Assembly: GCF_032854445.1 (NCBI RefSeq)
Contig: NC_088301.1
Span: forward strand, 32,532,402 to 32,596,401
Origin: Liolophura sinensis
Taxonomy: Eukaryota > Mollusca > Polyplacophora > Chitonida > Chitonidae
Reading direction: 5' to 3'
Length of the DNA: 64,000 bases
This document shows, piece after piece, positions 28,070 to 36,438 of this stretch (position 1 is the stretch's first letter; the number at the start of each line of letters is the position of its first letter). The notes beneath the pieces are model-generated. The model did no database searches. It saw nothing but the letters and a program-made list of their open reading frames with translations, and was not told the DNA's origin. A program made the translations under genes and the position numbers.

Positions 28070-31000
28070 CTTATAATTATATAATAATACATATAATTTT
28101 TATCCCATGGGACATAATTTTGTTACCTTTTTTTGATACCATGGTAATGAAATTACCCCTTTTGAGAATACCCAATCTAAACTTGATAAAAATACTTATG
28201 TAGAGGACTTAACAACAAGATGTTGCCTCTGTGTATCATATTTTCTATTCTGCTGAAGTTTATTATCCTTCTGAGACTGTGGAACAGTTTGATGTAAAAT
28301 CATTCACTCCAAAACCAGTGAGTCCCAAGTCCTAAAAGTTTATATATGCATACCCTTCTAAAATAAATGTGAAACAGTCTCAGGTGTAAACTTCATTTAC
28401 CCATCTAATACCTTTGAAATGCCCCAAGTCTGAAGAAGTTTATATACCCTTTAGAACCAATGTAAAAGAGAGCCTTGTCTTGCAAAATTAGTTTACCCTT
28501 CTAAAAACTGCATGAAATGCCAGAGATCTGGAGAAGTTTATATACCCTTTTGAAAAAATGTGAAACAGTCCTAAGTCTGATAAAGTCTTCACATTTCCAG
28601 ATCCAGTGAGGAAATTCAGAAATATTATACCCTTATGACCATGAAAGTACGGTAAAAGTTTTAGTAAAATGGACATGATTAAGGGCAATATTCAGTGTAT
28701 GTAAATTAAAACTACTTTCATTTACTCAGCATTTAAAGTTAAAAATTTAGAGTTAAGGTATGTTGTATCTTTGGTCCCCTCAAACTAAATGGTAAACAGA
28801 CTAGTATAAAGAAAGTGATGTGATTCCTTTGGGAACTGATATCTGGATATCTGGATACCAGACTCACAACCATATGAGTTAGACTCACAGCCCTGATAAC
28901 ACAGATGGCGCATGTGTATAATGCTGTAGACAGAAACACATAGTTTTACCTTTGGTTAGATTCTGCTCATTTGCGTCGCTTTCGCCAGAACACCATAAAA
29001 AATATAAAAAATATCACCCCTACGTCGACAAACATGAGTAAGATGGCAAACATCCACACATTGTTCGTCTGCACTTCAGGACTTTGTGTAACTTCCAGGC
29101 CCACAGGAAACTTGCCCAGGGGAATGGATTGGTCTTTTGACTGCATAATCGTCCTCCATAGGGAGCGCATCATTGAGGCTTCCTTCCCAGCAAAGTGATA
29201 GTCCAGTATTCCTATCATGATTGGGCCGTGAGCGTACGAAGGGTGTAAATATGTTGCCATCACAGAATCCTTGGTGGAAATGCCCACATATGCCTCAAAC
29301 GTATCCTTGAATTTCAAACCCAATTTTTCCACAAGGACACCTGTCCAGGCATCATCAGGCATAAAAGAAGGTGTGTCAAGGGACATTAGGTAGAGTTTAG
29401 TGATGATGTCAGATGACACAACATAAGCTGTTCCTGAACAATAGGCAGGATACGCTGAACCGGGGTACTTTTTAACAGACACGGCGTATTTAGAACGACC
29501 GTGGATGGCCCTGGTGCAGCATGGGAATAGATAACACAGTGTGAAGTGATCCTTAGTGGTCTCCAAGGATATCTCAGAGAGCAAGTACTGGACAAGTTTG
29601 TGGGTGTCGACTATAATAGAGTCATCGCCTACCATGACAAAACTGGCATGAGGACAGTAGGTTTTGGCCCATTTCCATGCCATGACAGTTTTCAGGGTCA
29701 AGTTTGAGTAGGACTCTTCAAAGTCTTCCTGAATAATATCATCGAAAATTTGGCTCTCTCTGGTAAGTGCCCTTTGGATCTGTGTGTCTGCTGGCTGGGC
29801 GAAAAGAAAGACAAATTTGACGGTGAGATTCTTGAAGTTCTCTTGCATGGCCCAGGTCTCCCTCATGGCCATGCGGCGGTCATAGTGAGAGAAGATTGAG
29901 CGGATCATGACCAGCAGTAACACCTCTTTGTGGTCCAGGCACAGAGTAGGCTGGTTGATGATGTAACTGTAGTTATGAGGGTTACAGTTATGGGGAGCCG
30001 TGTAGAACTGGAGAGGGACAGCTGACTCCTGGGGTCTTGGTATAGCGGGGATATGCTTGTCCTTACCATCACTTAGTCTCTTTGTCTTCTCCTCATCCAG
30101 TTCCTGAAAACCATCTTCCTCCACTTCTTCTCCAGCTCTCCTGGCTTGGCCTGGCCAGGCCAAAAAAAGGGACACATTACTTTTAAGCTTACAAAATGCA
30201 AGAGGATTTAGTTTACAGGTTTGGGTCACCTTATTTTAGCACAGAAACATTGATGGGTATCCTTTTTTGTCACAATACTGTTCAAATCCAGCACTTGTTT
30301 GCACATAAATAGTTATACACAAAAAATACATATACTGTACCAAGAAAAGCCACTCTTTTGAGATGATGTATGTTTCTAATGTCAACACTGGAATATTGAG
30401 TTTATGTATATTTTAACTGAATTCCTGTAATACATTCGTTTTCATGATGTATACATATACATCTTTTATAAAGATTTTAATCAAAGGTTATGAAGAACGA
30501 CTTGTCCTCATATAAACAAATGCTGCTTGATCTGTAAGATATATGTAGTTAATTACTGCACAACAATTCATGCTTTTGGGTGGAAGAAAGCGGAGTTGTA
30601 TTGGTGGAAGCCATGAATAAACTTTGTGTATGATGACACAAGAAAATGCTCTTTAACACTTATTGCCACTAAGGCCCTGAAAAAGATGTCTCGGAATAGG
30701 ACTGAACTCACATGCCGGCTGACCTATTGATTGAATGGCATATTACAGTTCCATATTTTACATAACAATGTTCATATTTACCTTCATGGTTAAGTCCAAC
30801 CACAGCACAAACGAATAGCAGTTTACCAAACCAACCCAGCATTATAGCACACATCCACATTCCAGAATCAGTACATGACCACTCATTGTACAGAAGAGTT
30901 TAGACCATGAAGATGTAAGTACTGTAACTTTCTGTAGAAAACCAGAACAAAAAAGCAACAATGTGTCATATGCAAAATTCTGCTGTGAAGCAAACTATAT

Positions 31001-34000
31001 GTATTAGCATTACAATGTAAAGAAACCTCTGCGAAACTTTATCGAATCCAACTGTTCATTATACATGTGGCATGCCAATTTTGCTGCCAGTACACCCCAC
31101 CCTCAGTGCAATGCAGATGTTGGGGGACAAAGCTGCCTTCTCTGGTTAAAGTGAAGCATATTGTATGAAGTTTGTCAGCTACTAATAACATCTGATATAT
31201 ATGATATAGGAACATACATTGTGTGATTCTGATGAGTCTTTACATGATAACCAAGCTTCAAAGTTTTCTCCACTGAAACTTTTGAATGTGTGCACATACC
31301 TGTGCATAAATTTGAAGGACCCATCTGTGACTGTTTAATATTGAAGGATGTGTTATAAAGAAGTGTGCTATATAAATGACATGAATGAGGGAGAGGTGTA
31401 TTCCAGACTATGAAGATGTCAACAGCTGTTCACTTAAATGGAGTTCAAGCCAGTTCAGTCTTACAAAGTACATGCCTGAGTGGAAAGGGGAGGGTCACAA
31501 TCACACCTGTCGCACAAAGTGTAACACGAATCTTGCACGAGCTAGAAGATTTGGACAACAACTCTACACTGTGTAAATTAATACACAGTTTGATGTGTGA
31601 TACATTACGTACACAACCAGACCTACCAAAGGCCTTCTTCCTCACCACCGATAAATCACTTAACAGAGCCTTGAATGTCCTCTAAGTGCCCTACTACACC
31701 GAAAGGAATGTTGACGTCTTGAAGCACATACCAAAATATGCTTTGTGTGGCAGTAAAATTAAAACATGTTTGTGTTGTGATGTTTGTTGTGTATTGTGCA
31801 GACAAGTTTATTTTTCAACGTGTACAGTACATAGCGTAGGTCTAGTTGTGACTCAGTTCTTGTCAAAATAAAGACCACACCAGTACTAGGTACCCCAAGT
31901 CACCTGATAGTTGATGGTAACTCTTTAGCCCTACCTACCAACAACAATTAATGTAAACTTCCTGTCTTCACGAACTCTGCAGTCTCGAACTGATAAGTAA
32001 AACTGCATCTCATACACAAAAGTTTCTCGTAATTACCATGCCACGCATACATATAAGCCTAGCATGGCTTACAATGCCTAGCATGTCTTACATGTATTTT
32101 CACCCCATCTCACGGATATAGATATATATCTGAGTGTAGGCCTATATATATTTTGAATTCTTTAAGCAAGCAAGGGATGTCAATGAATCACGCCAAAAAG
32201 AACGTTATGGCGGTTACACCTGTCCTTTAGCCAGTAGGCCAGTACGACCTAGTAATAGTAACGTTGGACACGGTTGACCTGTCAGTGCTACCGTACAGTA
32301 CTAGCCTGAGTCGGCTCACGCATACATGCATTAAACTGAAATTGATCTTAAGCTCATTTGCGTCGATATACAAGCTGTTGAAGTACTTGCAGTCAAAATC
32401 CATCCGAATGCGCTTGTCCATTGTCCTTTAGAAATTCCAAACGCTTCAAGGAAACGTTTTGCTGGGGGGTTTTTTTTTGGCATTCGATCGTAGCGTTAAC
32501 AACAACACATCTCTCCTACCAAAGACCTCTTCAAGGGAAGTAACTCCACTTGGTTATCAGGTATCGCACTGGTAAAGACGGACAAAAGAATTCGAATTTC
32601 TTCCAATTACTTCCAGTTTTTTGGTTGCTTCTGGATCTCACAAATTTTGAATAGAGTTTTACATGTATTACTAGTTGATTGTTATTTATGGCCGATTAAT
32701 TTCTTTACATTGCTCGTCTTGAAAGGTCAATATAATTCCATGGAATGCCTAATTTTTTTTGTTCTATTCAAATATGTATGGACAAATCTGTCAGATCACA
32801 CGTGAATATTTTTTCTTTTCTGATGAGTCTACCACATTCTGTGCCGGAGCTGATAGTCTGTCAGTATACCAAAAGGATGTCAAGAAGGGAACATGTTTCT
32901 TTTTTTTTTTTTTTTATTAGTTCCCTCGCCATGCTAAAGGGAACTATTGGCTTGCAGGTTATCTGTCACAAAGTTTTTCTTTTTTCAAAATAGTTTAATA
33001 TATTGAATTGAAACATGGTATTTATATATAACAATAACAATTAAGACTAGGCTAAAGGGTCAGTTTGACCATTTCATCTGTTTTCAACAATATTTTGATG
33101 GACTTTTTTGGTTCATTTTGGGCTATGACATAGCTATTATTCTGATGGCTCAAACCAGTAACAGATATGTAGTGCGTCTGTAGTGGTCTGAGAATGCTTG
33201 TTGGTTTAGTTATACAATCCTTTACTTTCAGGCCAGATGATTTAGGCCTACATCTAAAGGCACGGCATTCGCAGTGTTGATATATTCCTTTGATTAAGCT
33301 GTGGGGTGTACTGGTATCGGGATTACACACTCCTGTTACAGGGCATGTGCCACTCTCCACACTCACTTCATATCACTGCCACCATTAGACAAGCTTAATC
33401 TTTTGAGCCTGTGCTGTGTGCGTAGTCTTGTTCAGACTTATACTGCTTTCCTCTTATGGAACTACATATATTTAATCATCATTCAGCAATAGAGTAGAAT
33501 AGTTTCATATGTTGGTTAGAATCGGGTTGTGAGTACGGTACTTCAGAGAATGCTTTAAGGTGTATGTATGGGAATATTCAAAATGACTACTTTCAGATCC
33601 AGGCAATCAAACAAGGTCTGCTAAAGGTAGTACCGCAAGCAGTGTTAGACCTTCTCACATGGCAAGAGCTGGAGAAAAGAATTTGTGGGGATCCAGAAAT
33701 CACATTAGAAGCTCTGCGAGGAACGGGTAACTTCAGTCATGATCCTTGTTTTGTTTTGTCTTTTTGTTTGAAAATTAGCAGGACATGTTATAAAAGTTGG
33801 TTTCCCTCAGTTTCCTACCATCATAATTCAAGATACTGTTGTATCAGCGAAATATTCTTGAGTATGGTATAAAATGTCAAGTAATTTAAGAAATAAATGT
33901 TTTAGAAGTTTTAATTCATATTTTGTTAATTGTTGAAGACTTTCTGAGTTAATGAAGGTTATTGCAATTATGTCATTAGAAACTCAATGCAGGTTCATGT

Positions 34001-36126
34001 TGATATTGATGTATGTATTCATTTGCCAAATTGTTGAATAATTATTTTCATAAGTAATTGTATTTATGCGTCATCTGAGCTGGTCTTATAAGGTTATAGC
34101 TTTGAATATACATGTGTGAATAATGATTTAATGTAAGCTGGATAAATAATGATACTGTGGTGTCATTTTGTGTTATATGATAAGGGCTAGCCCACAGGTA
34201 TTTTATATCATGAATGGTTTTTTATACCAGCTTTAATATTAGAGAGTTTTTTTTAGTTTCCCGTGCGTCCATTGTTTTACATATAGATGCCATTGGTGAC
34301 AATAAGTGTTGGACAGCACCTATAATGTGTTGTGGTCATTTAAGTGGTGTTACATGAAGCTTAGCGGATCACTTGCCTTCCACTAATATGATATTCACAT
34401 TAAACTGGTGAAAATCATTGACTCATATGTGTGAAAATTTTCAGGTATCTCTCAATGCCCCATGATTTGCTGTACACTGTTTAGCACTCTGGTCTCCTCC
34501 ACCCATAATAGTGGGTGTTTTCATCTAAGTGAAATATTCTTGAGTGTACCAGTAATATCAGATATATTGAAGTAATTACCTGTTATATTTCATGGTAAAT
34601 TTGCAGTTCACTATGATGACCTAGAGGAGACAGACATGAGGGTGAAGTACCTGTGGGAAGCATTAAAAGCTTTCTCTAATGAAGACAGAAGTCGTTTTTT
34701 ACGCTTTGTCACTGGTCGCAGAAGATTGCCAGCCCCAATGTATGTGTGTCAGGGCAAAGGGTGAGCAACTTGTCCATGTATAATAGTTTAGTTAAGATGC
34801 AGTCCTTTCCAACAGGGTTATGCACAGCATCTATTTTCAGCTGAACCACGTGGATACATTGGAACATGGACAAGATTTCGTTATGGCCCATACAAAGTCA
34901 TTAAAAATGACCATCCATTATTGCAGAACCTTTAGAAGAACTCTGAAATAGACCTGAAGTGACAGATTTACTTTCGTCACTAGATTCTTAAAGCGCAAAG
35001 CAAATAGAAAAACTGTGGCATTGAATAAGACCGCTCAGTTTCCTCCTCCGCCCATAAAGCTGACGGACCATAGTCTTGTAAGTGAAATATTCTTCAGTAC
35101 AAGGTAATACCATGATCAAATAAATGAATAATTGAAGCCATCATTGTATTTAGGATAGGCACTTGTGGTTGAATTAAGTATTTGGAATTGAATGTGAATT
35201 TTCGCAAAGTAATGACAAAGCCCTGGACTGTGATCTCTGTTTCAGAGATGCTGTAGATGTCTTGCCTGAGTCATCAACCTGTGGAAACATTCTCTATCTT
35301 CCTAGTTATAGCAGGTACTGTCATTTGTTGGATTGCGACTGGCATAATTTTGTATATCAGTCTTTTTTTATATGATTTAAGGTAAATTTCTGTCATATTA
35401 TAACAGAACTAACTAGGTAAAAAGCCAGGAGATGAGCAGTATTTTATAATACATGAACCTCAGGACTGCAGAGAATTTCCCCTTTAGCCTAGTGGTAGAA
35501 GTGTGGACTGGAAATTTAGACATTGGTAGTTCACTTCCCTGGGTGGTAAAAACCAGTTACGCTCAGGTACAGCTTGAGTGGAGCAGAAATCATTTTGGAA
35601 GTTTGGTTTCTTAGAAAGTTAATCAGGGACTTGATGGTTTTCCCCAGGCTCTGCCCAGTTTCTCTCACCCATAAGCCAGGCTAACACAACATGAAACATC
35701 AGGGGAGTTAATAAAGAAATAAATCAATACAAATATTTTATCCATTATAAAGGAGGCATTTTATGTTGCTTGATGTACCTGTATATCTGTGCATCCATAT
35801 TAATGATATGCAAATTTAAATTTAAGTTTTATGTTGAGACTTAGAAAGGCCTACGTACAACTTACTTAAGGAGTATTAATGACTGTGTGTTCTTGCAGGA
35901 CACTTGGCTTTTTGATTGGAATATATTAAAGAAGGGTGCATTTCTTTTGTAAAATCTATTTCATTTTTGATAATTTGAACATAGGTAAATTGTTTCAACT
36001 TCCCAAACCATCTAATCATTATTACATCTTTTTTTTTTCAGTGGTAAAGTGGCTGAAGAAAACATTCGCTATGCAGCTTACAACTGTGTTGCTATTGACA
36101 CTGATATGTTTCCATGGGATGAATGA
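9003..36126 (+). CDS. HECTD3: HECTD3 E3 ubiquitin-protein ligase (18 coding exons)
   Basis: Exons: 9003-9284, 10601-10779, 11280-11505, 11961-12076, 12382-12495, 15187-15275, 15806-15971, 16936-17017, 17491-17567, 18457-18615, 20114-20282, 20683-20805, 21658-21747, 22709-22921, 33597-33726, 34607-34760, 35246-35314, 36042-36126. They sum to 2523 nt, all phases agree, and the product is 840 aa (vertebrate HECTD3 about 861). A DOC/APC10-like domain lies at about residues 225-385 ([26 protein letters not shown]). The HECT domain begins near residue 500 ([20 protein letters not shown]) and ends at PWDE. The catalytic Cys is in PESSTC, residue 802, codon 35280-35282 in exon 17. HECTD3 transfers ubiquitin from E2 to cytosolic substrates. 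The start is the first ATG and the N-terminus aligns with vertebrate HECTD3. Exon 6 begins inside a minisatellite, exon 7 has a tandem acceptor, and intron 14 hosts an antisense gene. Confidence 0.95.
9285..10600 (+). other. HECTD3 intron 1
   Basis: Donor AAAAAG|gtgaaa, acceptor tttgtttcag. A 104-codon plus-strand frame at 9843-10157 has no family resemblance and no splice borders in phase. Near 9743-9820 a GATATTTGA-ATCTGATAG block is followed about 40 bp later by its inverse, a short hairpin. Confidence 0.7.
10870..11245 (+). repeat. Diverged SINE (family 3) in HECTD3 intron 2
   Basis: It shares GTTCATTGAA-ACCA-TTGACTTTCACCA-type blocks with the copy at 21781-22100. The end resembles family 1 tails: CTCTGGTTTTCTCCACC, TGAAAAATTCTTGAG and TCAAATAAATAAAA. 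Confidence 0.5.
11737..11905 (+). repeat. Dispersed repeat copy in HECTD3 intron 3
   Basis: It shares TTTCTTATCAGAAAAAC, then a GTTGGTATCAAAAGT-type block, GTGCA-TTTTTACATAC, AAACTT and ATACAGTGAATTAA with a second copy at 37120-37285. The two copies are diverged. No terminal repeats were made out. Confidence 0.55.
12496..14557 (+). other. HECTD3 intron 5, repeat-poor part
   Basis: AT-rich intron sequence with nothing coding seen. Two related segments with TGTTAGTTCCTG or TTTAGTTCC, an ACAACCAGCAACTGAACATGC block and ATGGTT/ATGGTGT recur at about 14035-14130 and 14165-14280, a local duplication. Confidence 0.55.
14558..15213 (+). repeat. 70-bp minisatellite whose last copy forms the start of HECTD3 exon 6
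   Basis: The block rTCTCTGAyACaCATGAtATT recurs at 14631, 14701, 14771, 14841, 14911, 14981, 15051, 15121 and 15191, exactly 70 bp apart. A looser copy lies at 14558. The copy at 15191 lies in exon 6 (15187-15275). Units contain GGTTAATGCAATTTGTGCC and TCAGATTGGTCTG. Where exon 6 has the acceptor ttgtAG|GAAT, the copies from 14701 to 15121 have ttgtGG|GAAC. The copy at 14631 has ttgcAG|TAAT. Confidence 0.9.
15276..17490 (+). other. HECTD3 introns 6 to 8 with small exons
   Basis: Intron 6 (15276-15805), intron 7 (15972-16935) and intron 8 (17018-17490) show no further coding exons. Exon 7 is preceded by the tandem acceptor tgcagcag. The exon 8 acceptor (caatttaag) is weak but gives the phase needed for [16 protein letters not shown] tail remnant with CCTCCACCAATAAAACTGAC and CTCTTGAGTA lies at about 17388-17440. 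Confidence 0.6.
17631..17894 (+). repeat. SINE (family 1), near full length, HECTD3 intron 9
   Basis: The tRNA-like head reads CCCAGTTGGTTAGCGCGCTAG, with a GTGTTCAAGTCC box B. The body contains TGTACGTGGGAAGGTCTGTC, a GTTTCCTCCCACCATAATGC block and ATTCTTGAGTACAGC. The tail is ACACCAATCAAATAAATAAATC. It is one of the most complete copies and sits in sense orientation 64 bp downstream of the exon 9 donor. Confidence 0.85.
17895..18456 (+). other. HECTD3 intron 9, remainder
   Basis: No feature was recognised apart from the acceptor of exon 10 (tgctctcgtcag). Confidence 0.5.
18616..19655 (+). repeat. About 77-bp minisatellite starting at the HECTD3 exon 10 donor
   Basis: About 13 tandem units: TGCCTATRTTGAAAGTTTTC, ATGGCACAGACTAATAAGG, TACAGTTCCCCTCCATCATG and TCTCAGAAACATCTG. 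The first unit starts within a few bases of the donor (ACAG|gtaaaac) and already reads TTGCCTATATTGAAGG. A C-run (about 19589-19602) interrupts the last units. Units split into ATGGCACAGAC and AAGGCCCTGAC variants. Confidence 0.9.
19656..20113 (+). other. HECTD3 intron 10, non-repetitive end
   Basis: Plain AT-rich intron after the 77-bp array, ending at the exon 11 acceptor (actatttcag). No other feature was seen. Confidence 0.5.
20985..21470 (+). repeat. 33-bp minisatellite in HECTD3 intron 12
   Basis: The unit is GCCAGCCACTAGTCAGCCAG then TGGTTTGTCCTTG. The last five units (about 21300-21450) are nearly identical; earlier ones are degenerate and vary in length. There are about 14 units in all. 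The frame across the homogeneous part repeats an 11-residue block ([11 protein letters not shown]); because 33 is a multiple of 3 the frame stays open, so this is not evidence of coding. Confidence 0.85.
21781..22100 (+). repeat. SINE (family 3) in HECTD3 intron 13
   Basis: The tRNA-like head carries GGTTAGGACTGGTG and a box B-like AGGTTCAATCCCAG. A middle block TTCATTGAAGACCATTTGAC follows, and the end resembles family 1 tails (CTACCAATAAATTGGATAGC, AAAATCTTCAGTATAG, AAATGAATAAAATAAA). A CACTCTCACTC tail of another element follows at about 22280-22312. Confidence 0.6.
22340..22410 (+). repeat. SINE head fragment (family 1)
   Basis: Only the tRNA-related head is present: GGGGCCTCCGTGGCTCAGTT then GGTTAGCACGCTAGC, AATGACCCAGAAG and CTCTCACCA. 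It breaks off into a CTCTCTCTCTCATT tract. It keeps box A but has lost box B and the tail. Confidence 0.75.
22455..22659. repeat. MITE-like element, copy 1 (HECTD3 intron 13)
   Basis: The ends are inverted: CTTCGACCTTTTC at the left, and AAGGTTGAAG at the right (reverse complement CTTCAACCTT). The interior shares TTTTCAGTGGAA-TTATGCATA, TGATTTGTTTGTGTCACTAA and TTTCAAAATATTGGTTGC with copy 2 at 36272-36438. There is no coding capacity. Confidence 0.65.
23226..23487 (+). repeat. SINE (family 1), near full length, HECTD3 intron 14
   Basis: The head is TGCCTCAGTGGCTCAATTGG, with GTGAGTTCAAGTCC as box B. The body has ACGTGGGAAGGTCTGGCAGC and CTCCCACCATAATGATGG, with ATATTCTTGAGTACGGC and an AATCAAATAAAT tail. 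It lies about 300 bp into the intron, in sense orientation. Confidence 0.85.
23953..24075 (+). repeat. 16-bp tandem array
   Basis: AACTACCTTCCAAACR is repeated about seven times with A/G or T variation at the last positions. Divergence is low, so recent expansion is likely. Confidence 0.85.
24841..25022 (-). repeat. SINE (family 1), minus orientation, 5'-truncated
   Basis: It reads tail first on the plus strand: TTATTTGATTGGTGTTTTACGC, CAGCCAGCATTATGGTGGG, CACAACCATCCACAGGCTGC and CCCACGTACGGCCGGAGAGG. The tRNA head is missing beyond AAGCCAGCATGGA. Confidence 0.8.
26160..26420 (+). repeat. Degenerate array with GGCCTGCAGTTGGCCCT units
   Basis: Units of roughly 45-60 bp carry TATTTGGCCTGCAGTTGGCC, a CTG/TTC-TGATCAAAG or similar block, and GTACATGTCTGTG. 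They are related to the units at 27592-27895. Confidence 0.55.
27592..27895 (+). repeat. Degenerate array with TTGGCCCTGCTGAGTCAAGG units
   Basis: About seven units of 36-46 bp. Each has a GGC-CTGCTGAGTCAAGG core followed by ATGTCTGTGTG. It shares vocabulary with the array at 26160-26420, so both probably descend from one repeat. Confidence 0.6.
27899..28124 (+). repeat. Tandem duplication (about 104 bp) with an expanded TA run in the second copy
   Basis: GGGCCATGCTCTGGGTAGGC recurs as GGGCCATGCTCTGTGTAGGC 103 bp later. Both copies continue through CTACTAAACATCATATATA, TTATAATTATATAATAATAC and GGGACATAATTTTGTT. The second copy contains a pure (TA)n run at about 28034-28066 where the first has only ATATATATGTATA. 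Confidence 0.85.
28967..30860 (-). CDS. GT31 beta-1,3-glycosyltransferase, nested antisense in HECTD3 intron 14
   Basis: Exon 1 is 30860-30782 (26 codons plus 1 nt, donor GAAG|gtaaat). Exon 2 is 30150-28967 (acceptor ggcctggccag). Together they encode 420 aa. The N-terminus is hydrophobic ([17 protein letters not shown]), a signal peptide or anchor. GT31 landmarks: RRMAMRETW (118-126), [14 protein letters not shown] (168-181), [13 protein letters not shown] (260-272) and PDDAWTG (291-297). Three N-glycosylation sequons are visible (NYS, NLT, NLT). The metal-binding motif, GDDDVFVNTH in B3GNT-type enzymes, reads [10 protein letters not shown] (201-210). A second hydrophobic segment (about 391-415) is followed by WRKRRK at the C-terminus. 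The family adds Gal, GlcNAc or GalNAc in beta-1,3 linkage in the ER/Golgi; donor and acceptor cannot be read here. A minus-strand AATAAA lies at 28264-28259. Confidence 0.85.
30861..33596. other. HECTD3 intron 14, right part; 5' flank of the nested GT31 gene
   Basis: No HECTD3 exon is present. The 31.4-31.7 kb plus-strand frame and the minus-strand frame starting at 32421 are discussed as weak candidates. CpG dinucleotides are commoner at about 32190-32560, which may mark the GT31 promoter. T-runs occur at 32470 and 32900. Confidence 0.5.
31410..31685 (+). CDS. Unrecognised small open reading frame (91 codons)
   Basis: It starts [11 protein letters not shown] and ends [10 protein letters not shown]. 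Composition is protein-like rather than repetitive ([26 protein letters not shown]), but no family is recognised, no splice sites tie it to HECTD3, and the opposite strand is also open over much of it. It could be a small intronic gene, a retrocopy fragment or chance. Treat it as an unproven hypothetical. Confidence 0.15.
   Translation: MKMSTAVHLNGVQASSVLQSTCLSGKGRVTITPVAQSVTRILHELEDLDNNSTLCKLIHSLMCDTLRTQPDLPKAFFLTTDKSLNRALNVL
33727..34606 (+). other. HECTD3 intron 15 with SINE tail remnants
   Basis: Remnants of family 1 tails lie at about 33803-33885 (TTTCCTACCATCATAATTC, GAAATATTCTTGAGTATGG) and 34487-34545 (CTCCTCCACCCATAATAG, GTGAAATATTCTTGAGTG). Nothing else was recognised. Confidence 0.6.
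34761..36041 (+). other. HECTD3 introns 16 and 17 with SINE remnants
   Basis: A family 1 tail remnant lies at about 35036-35130 (TTTCCTCCTCCGCCCATAAAG, GTGAAATATTCTTCAGTAC, GATCAAATAAATGAATA). A separate tRNA-derived SINE lies at about 35480-35725: CCTTTAGCCTAGTGGTAGAAG (box A-like), GGTAGTTCACTTCC (box B-like), and an ATAAAGAAATAAATC end. Confidence 0.6.
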
Positions 36127-36271
36127 TGCAGATGGTGAACTACAAAGGGCGATAAAAGTCTCTTAAGATAAATCCAAAGTTTGTCAGCTTTTTGACATGG
36201 TGTGTAAAAGAAGTGGTGACTTATTGGGCTTTTCCATAGAGCACCATGGACTTGTTATAGGAACTGTTTAT

Positions 36272-36438
36272 CTTCAGCCTTTTCGACATCTAATGCACTT
36301 TTTTCAGTGGAAATTATGCATACAGTTATTTTGAAAATGAGACCAAATGATTTGTTTGTGTCACTAAAGATGCCAACTCCATAAAACCTATAGAATATTT
36401 CAAAATATTGGTTGCAGGAGTGTTTGAAAAGGTTGAAG
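36272..36438. repeat. MITE-like element, copy 2 (just downstream of HECTD3)
   Basis: The left end is CTTCAGCCTTTTCGA. The right end is TTTGAAAAGGTTGAAG (reverse complement CTTCAACCTTTTCAAA). The interior matches the copy at 22455-22659 with a shorter middle. It starts 146 bp after the HECTD3 stop and so probably lies inside the 3' UTR. Confidence 0.7.

Larger units (their letters stand above)
22922..28966 (+). other. HECTD3 intron 14, left part
   Basis: Repeat-rich intron with no HECTD3 exon: exon 14 (ending DLQ) and exon 15 (starting [12 protein letters not shown]) join in phase 0. It holds two SINEs, a 16-bp array, two related degenerate arrays (26160-26420, 27592-27895) and a duplicated TA-containing segment. 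Several ORFs of 60-90 codons show no family resemblance. Confidence 0.7.

Noticed and set aside
36090-36104. Cys in AAYNCVAID as the HECT catalytic residue
   Set aside because: The canonical HECT position is the TC of PESSTC in exon 17; the later Cys lies in the extreme C-terminal tail.
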